NCBI GenBank assembly: GCA_965657945.1
Contig: CBFHPW010000009.1
Span: 6,440-70,439, forward strand
Origin: CAJJDF01 sp965657945
GTDB taxonomy: Bacteria > Bacteroidota > Bacteroidia > Flavobacteriales_D > CAJJDF01
DNA: 64,000 bases
Reading direction: 5' to 3'
The notes under the pieces were generated by a model. It worked only from the letters and a program-made list of their open reading frames with translations, was not told where the DNA came from and ran no database searches. Of the stretch, positions 32,751 to 42,011 are shown one piece after another. The translations under genes and the position numbers were made by a program. Each line of letters opens with the position of its first letter. Positions within the stretch are counted from its first letter, which is position 1.

Positions 32751-33558
32751 ATCCCAGGTTAAAAAGCTCCAACACCAAATCTTCTCCATAAAACCTGGAA
32801 GCCGACTCTTGGAAACCTTGAGTCAAATCCGAAACATAAAATTTGTTTTCTTTCGTTCTTTGCGAAGAAAGCATTCCTTCTTTTTCTAAAATTCGCTTTA
32901 ATTTAAGGGCTAAAATATCGGTTGAATCAAATAGCTTCACCTTTCGGTCAAAAAAATCATTGATTTCATCAGCGATTAATACATAGTGAGTACACCCCAG
33001 AATGAGGGCATCAATGTCACGAAACATCGGGTTGGACAAATAATTCTCGATTACGGTATGACTAATTTTATCCTGACTAAATCCTTCTTCGATCATTGGA
33101 GCAAGCAGCGGAGTCGCCAAGACTTCCATCTTTACCTCTGGATTTCTCCTTTTCAGCTTTTCTTGATATACACCCGATTCTACAGTAGTTTTGGTCGCAA
33201 TTAGCCCCACTTTCTTTATCGAATCATCTTGAACGATTGCCTCTACAATTGGGTCAATCACATTCATAATTGGGAACACACCTTTGTGCTTATCTCTCAA
33301 AAACTCATAGGAAGTAGCCGAAGCAGTATTACAAGCCATAACCACAGCCTTACAATTTTCTTTTTGGATCAAAAACTGAGAAATCTCTTGTACAAATGAA
33401 TGAATGAGAGCAGGCGATTTATCGCCATAAGGCAAGTGTGCCGTGTCGCCAAAGTACACAATCCTTTCATTGGGCATTAATTTACTGATCGCATGAGCTA
33501 CCGTTAGCCCACCGATTCCCGAATCAAAAACACCAATTGGTTTCTTAGCATCTTCCAT
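32749..33558 (-). CDS. murI: Glutamate racemase
   Basis: Makes D-glutamate for peptidoglycan. The 269-residue protein has IGVFDSGIGGLTVAHAI at the N-terminus, one catalytic cysteine in VVMACNTASATSYE (about residue 76) and the second in LILGCTHYVLI (about residue 189). I chose the ATG at 33558. A TTG two codons upstream (33564) is possible but adds only two residues. The gene ends within copy A of the interspersed repeat, so the last few codons may derive from repeat sequence. Length is normal. Confidence 0.95.
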   Translation of the reverse strand: MEDAKKPIGVFDSGIGGLTVAHAISKLMPNERIVYFGDTAHLPYGDKSPALIHSFVQEISQFLIQKENCKAVVMACNTASATSYEFLRDKHKGVFPIMNVIDPIVEAIVQDDSIKKVGLIATKTTVESGVYQEKLKRRNPEVKMEVLATPLLAPMIEEGFSQDKISHTVIENYLSNPMFRDIDALILGCTHYVLIADEINDFFDRKVKLFDSTDILALKLKRILEKEGMLSSQRTKENKFYVSDLTQGFQESASRFYGEDLVLELFNLG

Positions 33559-33702
33559 ACTCAAATATAGAGAATATAATTAGCTTCAAAAAAGAAAAAC
33601 ATGATCTAGAATGAATCCATTAAATTGAATAAAATGGAATATTTTGAGTCAAAAATTTACACCTATTGCATAAATTCCCTTAAATTCGAACAAACTAGTG
33701 AA

Positions 33703-34125
33703 ATGAAAAAAGAAAAACAATTACGCTACGACAAGGCCTACTTACGTATGGCCCATGAATGGGCGAAGTTGTCGCACTGTTCGAGAAAACAAGTAGGTGC
33801 AATTATCGTAAAAGACGAAGTAATCATTTCTGATGGATACAACGGCACTCCTACAGGTTTTGACAATTGTTGTGAAAATGATGCTGGCGAAACGAAATGG
33901 TACGTGCTGCATGCCGAAGCTAATGCTTTGATGAAACTCTCCAAAAGTACCAATAGCTCGAAAGGAGCTACCTTATATATTACGCTTTCTCCCTGTAAGG
34001 ATTGTGCCAAATTAATCTTGCAAGCTGGAATACAGCGAGTTGTGTACCTCAATGAATACAAAGACTGTTCTGGACTTGAATTTTTAAAAAACTCGGGAAT
34101 CACCCTAGATTATATTACCATTTAA
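33703..34125 (+). CDS. dCMP deaminase family protein
   Basis: A 140-residue zinc deaminase of the ComEB/dCMP deaminase type, which turns dCMP into dUMP for thymidylate synthesis. Zinc ligands are H70 with catalytic E72 in HAEANAL and the cysteine pair C98 and C101 in SPCKDCAKL. NGTPTGFDNCC and the extra cysteines are typical of the subfamily. I chose the ATG at 33703 (MKKEKQLRYDKAYL), as an upstream in-frame start adds an unconserved segment. Its stop codon overlaps the ATG of the S41 protease by one base, so the two are co-translated. Confidence 0.9.
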   Translation: MKKEKQLRYDKAYLRMAHEWAKLSHCSRKQVGAIIVKDEVIISDGYNGTPTGFDNCCENDAGETKWYVLHAEANALMKLSKSTNSSKGATLYITLSPCKDCAKLILQAGIQRVVYLNEYKDCSGLEFLKNSGITLDYITI

Positions 34126-35714
34126 TGAAGAAAATCACCTTATTTTTTCCCTTGGTTTTAGCCATTGCTTTAGCGCTTGGTTTTTACTTGGGCCAAAAAA
34201 ACAATACTCCTTTCTTTGAAAAAAAAGAAGACAATAGCTCAATCGATTACAATTCCAAACGAAAATTATTCCAAGTACTAGAAGTAATTCAAAATGATTA
34301 CGTAGATACCATTTCTGACAAAGAATTAACAGACAAAACAATCGAGCAACTTCTGGCCAATTTGGATCCGCACTCGGTCTACATGCCCTACCAGAAAAAC
34401 AACAGAGAAGAAGAAAATCTCAAAGGAGAATTTGCCGGGGTTGGTGTTAAGTTTATTATCCTTCACGACTCTCTTTTTGTAACAAATGTGATCGACAATG
34501 GACCTGCATTTAGAGCTGGCCTCAAGAATGGGGATATGATAGTGAAAATAGACACAACGGAAGTTGCAGGCGTAAATTTACAGAACGAAAGTGTAATGAA
34601 TTTACTAAAAGGAAGGCCTAATACTCAAGTTGTAGTTTCAATAAAAAGAGGAAATCGTATTCTTTCCAAAACAATAAAAAGAGGGATAATCCCAATCAAA
34701 AGTGTCACTGCCTCCTTTATGCTTTCCGATACTGTGGGATACATTAAGCTGGTGAGATTCTCAGAAACTTCTGCCCAAGAATTCTTCTTTGCTTCGAAAA
34801 AACTTCTGAGTCAGGGAATGAAAAAATTAGTGTTTGATTTGAGAGGAAACGGAGGGGGTTATTTGCAAATCGCGGAACAAATTGTGGACGAATTTTTGGA
34901 AGATGGAAAACTGATAGTTTACACAAAAGAAAAAGACGGAAAGAAAAATTCAGCCTTTTCTTCATCGGGCGGAATTCTCAAAAACGTTGAACTTTCGGTA
35001 GTGATAGATAGTGAATCGGCAAGTGCGAGTGAAATTGTTGCAGGCGCTATTCAAGACAACGATCGTGGCACCATCTTCGGAAGAAGGTCTTTTGGAAAAG
35101 GACTTGTTCAAAAACCGGTGATGTTAGCCGACAGCTCTTCCTTGCGAATAACAATTGCCAGGTATTACACTCCAACCGGCAGAAGCATTCAAAAACCATA
35201 CAAAAAAGGCAATCACTACGACTACCAGATGGAACTGTATGACAGAGACAGAAATGGAGAGTTATTCGAGGTGGATTCTACCATTTTTGCTGATTCTCTG
35301 CGATTTGAAACCGAAGGTGGCAAAACTGTGTATGGAGGCGGTGGCATAATGCCTGACGTATTTATTCCCTATGACACCAGCGGATATTCTTCTTACTATC
35401 GAAAGGTAGCTTACAGCAGAGTTTTTACAGAATTCTCAATTAATTACCTAAAACAAAAGCGAAAGGAGCTTACTAGGAAAGGTCTGGAGAATTACAAAAA
35501 CAATTTTGTTGTGAACGAATCTCTATTTGCTGCCTTTGTGTCGTTTGCTAGCAAGCGGGAAATTTCTGGAACTCCGCAAGAAATAGCTGTTTCAAAAGAA
35601 AGGGTAAAACAACGGCTAAGACAGGAAATTGCTTCGGGCATTTGGGACGAAAGCGGAAGAGAGTTCATACTTTCGCAAACGAATAATGACCTCAAAATCG
35701 TCTTAAAAAACTAA
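34125..35714 (+). CDS. C-terminal processing protease (S41 family)
   Basis: A 529-residue periplasmic protease of the Ctp/Prc type. A signal anchor (about 4-23) is followed by a helical region, a PDZ domain (about 100-180, with FAGVGVKF and GPAFRAGLKNGDMIV) and the S41 catalytic domain. The catalytic serine is in SESASASEIVAGAIQD (about 300-302) and the lysine in RRSFGKGLVQ (325). A C-terminal helical extension (about 425-529) is usual for this phylum. Such proteases trim the ends of exported proteins. Start overlaps the preceding deaminase gene by one base. Confidence 0.93.
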   Translation: MKKITLFFPLVLAIALALGFYLGQKNNTPFFEKKEDNSSIDYNSKRKLFQVLEVIQNDYVDTISDKELTDKTIEQLLANLDPHSVYMPYQKNNREEENLKGEFAGVGVKFIILHDSLFVTNVIDNGPAFRAGLKNGDMIVKIDTTEVAGVNLQNESVMNLLKGRPNTQVVVSIKRGNRILSKTIKRGIIPIKSVTASFMLSDTVGYIKLVRFSETSAQEFFFASKKLLSQGMKKLVFDLRGNGGGYLQIAEQIVDEFLEDGKLIVYTKEKDGKKNSAFSSSGGILKNVELSVVIDSESASASEIVAGAIQDNDRGTIFGRRSFGKGLVQKPVMLADSSSLRITIARYYTPTGRSIQKPYKKGNHYDYQMELYDRDRNGELFEVDSTIFADSLRFETEGGKTVYGGGGIMPDVFIPYDTSGYSSYYRKVAYSRVFTEFSINYLKQKRKELTRKGLENYKNNFVVNESLFAAFVSFASKREISGTPQEIAVSKERVKQRLRQEIASGIWDESGREFILSQTNNDLKIVLKN

Positions 35715-35718
35715 CCAA

Positions 35719-35749
35719 AAAAAAGAGAAACAGAAGTTTCTCTTTTTTT
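35719..35749. terminator. Bidirectional terminator, S41 protease / bacilliredoxin
   Basis: AAAGAGAAAC and GTTTCTCTTT pair around an AGAA loop, with A residues on the left and seven T residues on the right. It can end transcripts arriving from both sides: the S41 protease gene and the convergent bacilliredoxin gene. Confidence 0.85.
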
Positions 35750-35777
35750 ATTCTCTTCATTCAAGGTAGCTTTTTGC

Positions 35778-36191
35778 TTAACAAAACTCCGTGTAAGCAG
35801 CTGCTAAATTATCTGCAATTGCTTCAGCTGTATTTCCTTCGATGTGGTGTCTTTCTAAAAAATGAACCAATTTTCCTTCTTTGAACAGAGCAATGGAAGG
35901 TGATGACGAAGGGTAAGGCAAGGTGTATTTTCGTGCCTGAGCCACTGCATCTGCATCTACTCCTGCAAATACTGTCACTAAGTTAGTAGGTTGTTTCTCT
36001 GATAATTGGACAGATAGTTTAGCTGCGGGTCTAGCATTTCTTGCCGCACACCCACATACAGAGTTTATTACACATAAGGTGGTTCCTCCTTGATTCATTA
36101 TTTCGTCTACTTGATCTGGGCTTCTTAATTCTTGGAAACCTGCTCCCACTAAATCTTCTCTAATTGGGGCTGTTATTTCTTCTGGATACAT
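35778..36191 (-). CDS. Bacilliredoxin, BrxA/BrxB family
   Basis: A 137-residue thioredoxin-fold protein (YphP/YqiW type) that removes low-molecular-weight thiols from proteins. The active-site motif is NSVCGCAARNARPA (C46 and C48). Other features are MYPEEITAPIREDL at the start and HHIEGNTAEAIADNL near the end. In Firmicutes the thiol is bacillithiol; the family is widely kept in Bacteroidota, some of which also make bacillithiol. A separate gene with its own terminator. Confidence 0.93.
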   Translation of the reverse strand: MYPEEITAPIREDLVGAGFQELRSPDQVDEIMNQGGTTLCVINSVCGCAARNARPAAKLSVQLSEKQPTNLVTVFAGVDADAVAQARKYTLPYPSSSPSIALFKEGKLVHFLERHHIEGNTAEAIADNLAAAYTEFC

Positions 36192-36271
36192 ATCTATTGT
36201 ATTTATTGGTTATCAATTTATTTCTTTGCAAAGCTATTGAAGTTCAAATTCAATTGCCCGCAAACTGAGAA

Positions 36272-37039
36272 TTACTTTTCTAAAATCTTGCGTACAGTAA
36301 ATAACTGTTCTATTCCTAGGTAGAATTGGATTTTATCCTCATTTGTCAGGTAGTATGAGGTTTTGCTTAACGCTTTCAAAAATCTCGACTCCATGGCACT
36401 ATCAAATTCCAAGCATGCTTTTTCTGTCGCGTCTACTCCTTTAAAGTTCACATCTCTCCCTTTTTGCTCTATCTCTCCAAAAAAACTATTGCATCCTGTG
36501 GTTCCAACTATTTTTCCTTCGCGTACCGTAAAACTTATTCCTCTATTTTCCGCATATTCATTCCCTACACTTGTTACGACAAATTTACCTTCCAGCACCA
36601 ATTCCTTTGCAACCAGGACTAGTTTCCCTTCGGCTAAAAACTTAATCTCATTGCCATATCTAGCTATGTTATCAACTTCTCTCATGAGTCCCATAAAGAC
36701 TCTCTCCACTTCTGATGCTTTTCCTTGGCAAGCCATTCTTGTCGATCCTAACTTATCTACACAGTTAGCAGCGGAGGGATTGATTCTTCCAAAATAAGTG
36801 TTGCACCCATTATTTCCGCTAATTTTTCCGTTGGGTTCAATTCTTATTGTAGGAATAATTCCTGATAACTGGAGGTTAGTCATTTCGGAAACCACGTAAT
36901 CTCCCGAAATTTTTTCTAGATCAAATTTGGGAATTATCGCTTTCTGTTTAATTTCCTCAATTTTGCTCACACTATTTTTGGAGGTATTACACTCAATAAA
37001 AAACGTCATTATTGCAATTAGCATCACTCCTTTTTTCAT
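36272..37039 (-). CDS. META domain-containing lipoprotein (two domains)
   Basis: A 255-residue exported protein with two META/HslJ-like domains. Each has the motif I-x-G-x-x-G-C-N-x-x-F/Y: ISGNNGCNTYFG near residue 70 and IVGTTGCNSFFG near residue 180. Paired cysteines later in each domain (RMACQGK, EKACLEFD) suggest one disulfide per domain. A hydrophobic start ends in FFIEC, so lipid attachment at that cysteine is possible though the lipobox is not ideal. The ATG at 37039 is preferred to a TTG 15 nt upstream. The family is linked to heat or antibiotic resistance in enterics; the function here is unknown. Confidence 0.82.
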   Translation of the reverse strand: MKKGVMLIAIMTFFIECNTSKNSVSKIEEIKQKAIIPKFDLEKISGDYVVSEMTNLQLSGIIPTIRIEPNGKISGNNGCNTYFGRINPSAANCVDKLGSTRMACQGKASEVERVFMGLMREVDNIARYGNEIKFLAEGKLVLVAKELVLEGKFVVTSVGNEYAENRGISFTVREGKIVGTTGCNSFFGEIEQKGRDVNFKGVDATEKACLEFDSAMESRFLKALSKTSYYLTNEDKIQFYLGIEQLFTVRKILEK

Positions 37040-37087
37040 GTAACCCTTTTTCAATACGCAGTTCGAAACAATTGCTCTAGTCAGCTT

Positions 37088-38368
37088 TTATATATTGTAG
37101 GCTCCCAAAAGCAATACTGGATTCTCCATTAGATTCTTGAATGTATTTAAGAATTGAGAACCTGCCACTCCGTCCACAACTCGATGATCACAAGACAACG
37201 TTACTTTCATGATATTTCCAGGTACAACCTCACCATTTTTAACAACTGGTACTTGGTTGATTCCTCCCACAGCCAGTATACAAGAATCTGGCGTATTAAT
37301 AATTGCCGTAAACTCCTCTATACCAAACATTCCTAAGTTAGAAATAGTAAATGTATTTCCTTCCCAATCTTGTGGTTGTAGTTTTTTGTCTTTGGCTTTT
37401 TTCGCAAATTCTCTAACTTCTGTAGAAATCTGAGTCAGTGTTTTACCATCTGCAAATCTCACAACTGGAACTAATAGTCCATCTTCAACAGACACAGCTA
37501 CTCCAATATTCACATGTTCGTTTTGGCGAATTGTATCACCCATCCATGCACTATTTATTGCAGGATGTTGCTTTAGTGCAGTAGCACAAGATTTGATAAC
37601 TAAATCATTAAAGGATACCTTGTTTGGCGCAATACTCTTGTTGATAGCTGCTCTTGCTTCCATTGCATTATCCATGTCAATGGCTACTGTGAGATAAAAG
37701 TGTGGAGCTGTAAATTTACTCTCCCCTAATCTTCTCGCAATGGTTTTTCTCATTTGAGACACAGGAATTTCCGTGTAAGTCTCACGATTAATAAAATTAG
37801 CCGCATTTCCTCCCTTAAAGTTGTCAATGTCTCTTTTTACAATCCTTCCATTTTCTCCTGTACCTTTTACTTGAGAAAGATTCAACCCTTTGTCCATTGC
37901 CAATTTTTTTGCCAATGGTGAGATTTTAAGGTCGCTCGAGGATTCTGAATAGGACGGTTGAGCTTTTGGGGCTTCAGACACTACTTTTTTTGGTTCAGGA
38001 GCAACTTTTGGCTCTTCCTTCTTTGGTGCGGCAGGAGTAGGTTTAGGTTCTGCCTTCGGCTCATCTTTTGGCTCAGCGGCTACATTTGAACCATTTGCCT
38101 CATCTTTCAAAATACCGGATACATCTTCTCCTTTTTCTCCAATAATTGCTAGGATATCATTGACCGGTGCACCCTTTCCTTTTTCAACTCCAATGTGCAA
38201 TAACACCCCATCAAAAAAAGATTCGAATTCCATTGTTGCTTTATCTGTCTCAATTTCTGCAATTAATTCTCCCTCTTCTACGCTATCTCCTATTTTCTTA
38301 TGCCATTCTGCAACGACTCCTTCCACCATTGTATCACTCAGCTTGGGCATTCTAATAATTTCAGCCAT
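37088..38368 (-). CDS. pdhC: Pyruvate dehydrogenase E2, dihydrolipoamide acetyltransferase
   Basis: The acetyltransferase core of the pyruvate dehydrogenase complex, 426 residues. One N-terminal lipoyl domain (1-80) has the modified lysine in ETDKATMEF (K43). A proline-, lysine- and glutamate-rich linker (about 95-145) leads to a peripheral-subunit-binding domain (about 150-187, SPLAKKLAMDKGLNLSQVKG). The catalytic domain ends with the active-site stretch SCDHRVVDGVAG. The E1 alpha gene lies 39 nt upstream on the same strand. LipB at 12.7 kb should supply its lipoyl group. Confidence 0.95.
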   Translation of the reverse strand: MAEIIRMPKLSDTMVEGVVAEWHKKIGDSVEEGELIAEIETDKATMEFESFFDGVLLHIGVEKGKGAPVNDILAIIGEKGEDVSGILKDEANGSNVAAEPKDEPKAEPKPTPAAPKKEEPKVAPEPKKVVSEAPKAQPSYSESSSDLKISPLAKKLAMDKGLNLSQVKGTGENGRIVKRDIDNFKGGNAANFINRETYTEIPVSQMRKTIARRLGESKFTAPHFYLTVAIDMDNAMEARAAINKSIAPNKVSFNDLVIKSCATALKQHPAINSAWMGDTIRQNEHVNIGVAVSVEDGLLVPVVRFADGKTLTQISTEVREFAKKAKDKKLQPQDWEGNTFTISNLGMFGIEEFTAIINTPDSCILAVGGINQVPVVKNGEVVPGNIMKVTLSCDHRVVDGVAGSQFLNTFKNLMENPVLLLGAYNI

Positions 38369-38407
38369 ATCTCTTAATCTTAGTTTTTTCTTTTTGGTTA
38401 ATTCGGT

Positions 38408-39436
38408 TTACTTGTACTCTATAAGAAATGGATATTCCTCTTTGTATACATCTTCATACAATTCATCTGCCTCAGGATAAGGAGATTCTTCAGCAAATTT
38501 AATTGATTCTGCCACCAAATCTTTCACTTTTTTATCAATTGCTTCCAATTGCTTTTCTGTCGCAAACTTATTTTCTTTGATAGTTTTCAAAACTTGAGAA
38601 ATAGGATCAATTTCCATGTAATTCTCAACTTCTTCTTTGCTTCTATACTTTTGAGGATCACTCATTGAGTGACCTTTGTAACGGTACGTTTCAATATTCA
38701 GCAAAGTAGGACCATCACCCTTTCTAGCTCTTGCCACAGCTGTTTCCATAGCAGCATGTACCGCTTCGCAACTCATTCCATCCACGGTTTCACTTGGCAT
38801 ATCGTAAGAAAGTGCCATTTTACTCATATCCAACACATTGGTGGTCCTTTCTACAGAAGTTCCCATTGCATAGTTGTTATTCTCTATCACAAAAATTACT
38901 GGCAGCTTCCACATCATTGCCATGTTAAAAGTTTCGTGTAGCGCTCCTTGTCTTGCAGCACCATCTCCAAAAGAGGTAACTACCACATTTTTTGTTTTGT
39001 TGTATCGTTCTGCAAAAGCGAGCCCGGCTCCCATTGGAATTTGTGCTCCCACAATACCGTGTCCTCCCCACAATCCAATCTCAGTGTCAAACATGTGCAT
39101 GGAACCTCCTTTTCCTTTGGAACATCCCGTAGACCTTCCATACAATTCAGCCATCACATATTTCGGATGCATACCCAATCCTATTGGATGTGCATGATCT
39201 CTGTAAGCCGTAATGTGCTTATCTCCTTTTTTGGTTGCACTCACTGTCCCAGCCACAATAGCTTCTTGTCCAATGTATAAATGACAAAAACCTCCAAATT
39301 TCTGTTGGATATACAGTTGACCTGTTTTTTCTTCAAATTTTCTCATCAACAGCATATCCTCGTACCATTTCATGTACTGAGCTTTGGAATGCTTTAACTT
39401 CGATTTGCTTGACGTCTTTTTTGTAGCTGTAGCCAT
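38408..39436 (-). CDS. pdhA: Pyruvate dehydrogenase E1 component, alpha subunit
   Basis: The thiamine-diphosphate-binding alpha subunit, 342 residues. It has RKFEEKTGQLYIQQKFGGFCHLYIGQEA in pieces at the N-terminus, the ThDP motif GDGAARQGALHE through NNNYAMGT (about 160-195) and YRYKGHSMSDPQKYRSKEE with the phosphorylation-loop equivalent. The beta subunit is encoded elsewhere in the genome, a common arrangement in this phylum. The gene lies two bases after cytidine deaminase and 39 nt before pdhC, so cdd-pdhA-pdhC form one transcription unit. Confidence 0.95.
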   Translation of the reverse strand: MATATKKTSSKSKLKHSKAQYMKWYEDMLLMRKFEEKTGQLYIQQKFGGFCHLYIGQEAIVAGTVSATKKGDKHITAYRDHAHPIGLGMHPKYVMAELYGRSTGCSKGKGGSMHMFDTEIGLWGGHGIVGAQIPMGAGLAFAERYNKTKNVVVTSFGDGAARQGALHETFNMAMMWKLPVIFVIENNNYAMGTSVERTTNVLDMSKMALSYDMPSETVDGMSCEAVHAAMETAVARARKGDGPTLLNIETYRYKGHSMSDPQKYRSKEEVENYMEIDPISQVLKTIKENKFATEKQLEAIDKKVKDLVAESIKFAEESPYPEADELYEDVYKEEYPFLIEYK

Positions 39437-39438
39437 AC

Positions 39439-39933
39439 TTATTCTTTTTTCAATTCAATTTCATTAAACATAAAAGGAAGTACCGTTTCGATACTTTCCG
39501 CTATATACACTTCACCCGATTCTCCGGTCATGATTAACCTAATCGGCTGATTCTGCTTCAATTCATACTCCGCCATGGATTGCCTACAAGCACCGCATGG
39601 AGAAACTGGATGATTGACTTCAAACTTTTTTGCAAAAGCCGAAACTGCAATCGTATTTATTTTTTGGTCTGAGTGATGTGAGTTGGCATAATATATTGCT
39701 ACTCTTTCTGCACACATTCCAGAAGGGTAAGCCATGTTTTCTTGGTTACTCCCTTCAACTATTTCGTTAGACTCTAGCCTAATGGCCGCTCCAACATAAA
39801 ACTGTGAATAAGGAGCATAAGCGGTTTTACTCACCTCTTTTGCCTTAATCACCAACTCCTTGTCATTCGGAGACAGTTCATCTAAATTGGGATAAACAGA
39901 TAGTTCTATACTATGTTTCAATTTTTTAGCCAT
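39439..39933 (-). CDS. cdd: Cytidine deaminase
   Basis: Deaminates cytidine and deoxycytidine to uridine forms in pyrimidine salvage. The 164-residue protein is the tetrameric type with a cysteine zinc ligand: GMCAERVAIYYA (C-A-E) and VSPCGACRQSMAEY (two cysteines). APYSQFYVGAAI is the usual N-terminal substrate loop. It starts the cdd-pdhA-pdhC unit. Length is a little above the 130-140 average because of a charged N-terminus. Confidence 0.94.
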   Translation of the reverse strand: MAKKLKHSIELSVYPNLDELSPNDKELVIKAKEVSKTAYAPYSQFYVGAAIRLESNEIVEGSNQENMAYPSGMCAERVAIYYANSHHSDQKINTIAVSAFAKKFEVNHPVSPCGACRQSMAEYELKQNQPIRLIMTGESGEVYIAESIETVLPFMFNEIELKKE

Positions 39934-40020
39934 AATTTTCCTATCTCTCCGAAAAAAGTAGAGTAAAGATAAACAAGTATTTTAGATTGTGTGGATTTTT
40001 AAAGTGAATTTTAACCGAAG

Positions 40021-40491
40021 TTAATTCTCTTTTTCTTCTCTTGATTGATAAAAGAAAAGGTCTATGATTTCGGAACATTCTTTCTCCATCACTCCTCCCT
40101 TTATTTCGGTTTTGGGATGCAATACATCTTCGCTTAAAGAAGTAAATCCTTTTTTAGAATCCGAAGCACCATAAATAACCTTTTTGATTTTTGTCCAAAA
40201 TGCTGCTCCAGCGCACATCAAACAAGGTTCTAGAGTCACATACAACGAACATGTATTGAGGTACTTATTACCAAAATACTCGGAAGCAGAAGTAAATGCC
40301 AACATTTCTGCATGAGCCGTAAAATCATTGAGAAGCTCTGTTTGGTTGTGTGCTCGTGCGATAATTTTATTATTCGAAACTATCACAGCGCCAATAGGTA
40401 GCTCTCCTGAATCAAATGCCAATTTCGCTTGATTAAAAGCTTGCTTCATGAAGTATTCATCCGAAAAAACAGACAACTTAGAGTCAGACAT
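40021..40491 (-). CDS. tadA: tRNA-specific adenosine deaminase
   Basis: Converts adenosine 34 to inosine in the anticodon of tRNA-Arg(ACG). The 156-residue zinc enzyme has H60 and catalytic E62 in TAHAEMLAF and cysteines C90 and C93 in LEPCLMCAGA. GELPIGAVIVSNNKIIARAHN and the C-terminal FFYQSREEK also fit TadA rather than guanine deaminase. Its start lies 8 nt inside the end of the CNNM/CorC gene upstream, so the pair is co-translated. Confidence 0.93.
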   Translation of the reverse strand: MSDSKLSVFSDEYFMKQAFNQAKLAFDSGELPIGAVIVSNNKIIARAHNQTELLNDFTAHAEMLAFTSASEYFGNKYLNTCSLYVTLEPCLMCAGAAFWTKIKKVIYGASDSKKGFTSLSEDVLHPKTEIKGGVMEKECSEIIDLFFYQSREEKEN

Positions 40492-41749
40492 TTTGTATCA
40501 ATTTTATTTTTTCTATTTTGGAATTGGAGCACTCCAAAATTTCAAAGTGAAATTCTTCTATTTCGATTATATCTCCTTCATTCGGTATATTTTCATGGAT
40601 AGTCACAATAAGACCAGCAAGAGTTTCATACTCATCAGACTCGGGTAACTCCAATCCATATTCACCATTGATGTAGGCAATTTCTTGTCTGCCAGAAAAG
40701 ATAAAGACAGACTCATTGTGTTGTTCTTCAATCAACTCCTCACTATCGTGCTCATCTTCAATCTCGCCAAAAATCTCTTCAACTACATCCTCCATGGTTA
40801 TAATACCTGCCGTGCCGCCATATTCATCAACCACAATAGTGATTCCTTGTTTTTGTTTGATAAACTGGTTGAGTAATTTATTCACTGCCATAGATTCCGC
40901 CACGATTCCTACCGGACGAAGAATTTCAGTAATGCTTTCGGGATTCTTGAACATCTCAAAAGAGTGCACATACCCAATAATGTTGTCAATCGTATCTCTA
41001 AAAACCATAATTTTAGAATACCCAGTTTCTACAAATTCTTTGCCCAGTTCTTCGACTGAAGATTCAACATTAACCGCCTTAATTTCGGTTCTTGGAATCA
41101 TGCAATCTCTAGCTTTCACCTTGTTAAAGTTAAGGGCATTATGAAACAACTGGACTTCGTGATCTTGTTCTTTATCTGTTTGAACTTTTGTGGATTTATT
41201 CAAATAATCATCTAAATCAATCGCTCCAAAATTCACTTCTCCAATAACTTGCTTACTTCCAAAAAGGCCTAAAACAAGTCCCGAAATCAGGGTAACAAGC
41301 ATAGTAAGAACATACAAAACACCATAAACTATGGCAAGAGGATAAGCCAAAATGGACAAGGTTCTGTTTGGGTTAATTCTAAAAATAGTTTTTGGAAGAA
41401 ACTCAGCAGTTACTAATATAATTAAGGTAGAAATAAGAGTTTGTGTAAACAAAATGAGACCTGGCAATTCCGTAGTATTCATATGTTCTGGAAACAACTT
41501 AGCTATAATCAATTCCCCCATAAATATACCATATACCACAAGAGCTATGTTATTTCCGAGCAACAAAGTAGTGATGAATTTAGATTCATTTTTAACAAAA
41601 AACGACAAAATTTTGGCACTTACAACCCCTTGTTTTTTGTCAATTTCTATTTTCAATCTATTGGATTGCAAATAGGCAATCTCTGTTCCCGAGAAAAAAG
41701 CCGAAAAAAGCAATGAAACTAAGATAATAAGTAACACGTAGTGTTCCAT
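40484..41749 (-). CDS. Hemolysin-family CNNM/CorC transporter-like protein
   Basis: A 421-residue membrane protein. The DUF21/CNNM membrane domain (about 1-175) has a leading helix with SAFFSGTEIAYLQSNR and three further helices. Two CBS domains follow (about 205-325, MIPRTEIKAVNVESSVEEL and IVVDEYGGTAGIITMEDVVEEIFGEI in pieces). A CorC/HlyC transporter-associated domain forms the C-terminus (about 340-421). Members are linked to magnesium or cobalt efflux; the haemolysin label is historical. It resembles the general Bacteroidota family more than gliding protein GldE, but I cannot exclude GldE. Confidence 0.88.
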   Translation of the reverse strand: MEHYVLLIILVSLLFSAFFSGTEIAYLQSNRLKIEIDKKQGVVSAKILSFFVKNESKFITTLLLGNNIALVVYGIFMGELIIAKLFPEHMNTTELPGLILFTQTLISTLIILVTAEFLPKTIFRINPNRTLSILAYPLAIVYGVLYVLTMLVTLISGLVLGLFGSKQVIGEVNFGAIDLDDYLNKSTKVQTDKEQDHEVQLFHNALNFNKVKARDCMIPRTEIKAVNVESSVEELGKEFVETGYSKIMVFRDTIDNIIGYVHSFEMFKNPESITEILRPVGIVAESMAVNKLLNQFIKQKQGITIVVDEYGGTAGIITMEDVVEEIFGEIEDEHDSEELIEEQHNESVFIFSGRQEIAYINGEYGLELPESDEYETLAGLIVTIHENIPNEGDIIEIEEFHFEILECSNSKIEKIKLIQNV

Positions 41750-41794
41750 TTAAAAGAAATTCGTTGGTTGAATATACACAAAAAAGGTTGGAAT

Positions 41795-42010
41795 TCAGGA
41801 TTTATGATTCTTGGATTTTTCGTGATTCTTTTCCATCCTAATTCTAATAAACCTGCGAAGTAAATACATCACAATTGGTATGATTAGGAAAAGAAGATAA
41901 AACTTTGCCGTTTGTACATCGTCTACAAGGAATTCATAGATGCAAAAAATGGCCACCAACACTGAAAAATATAACCAAAACTTTTCTAAACCTCTGTTAA
42001 ACTTTTCCAT
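41795..42010 (-). CDS. Small membrane protein
   Basis: A 71-residue protein with two hydrophobic helices (about 13-29 and 37-50) joined by a short acidic loop (DDVQTAK), and a highly basic tail (RRFIRIRMEKNHEKSKNHKS). I do not recognise the family by function, but small proteins of this kind are common in Flavobacteriales. It ends the transcript begun by the Nfu gene, one base downstream of it. The basic tail should be cytoplasmic. Confidence 0.65.
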   Translation of the reverse strand: MEKFNRGLEKFWLYFSVLVAIFCIYEFLVDDVQTAKFYLLFLIIPIVMYLLRRFIRIRMEKNHEKSKNHKS

Positions 42011-42011
42011 A

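Noticed and set aside
37088..39436. Missing pdhB as a broken operon
   Set aside because: A separate E1 beta gene is common in this phylum, so its absence here is not evidence of loss.
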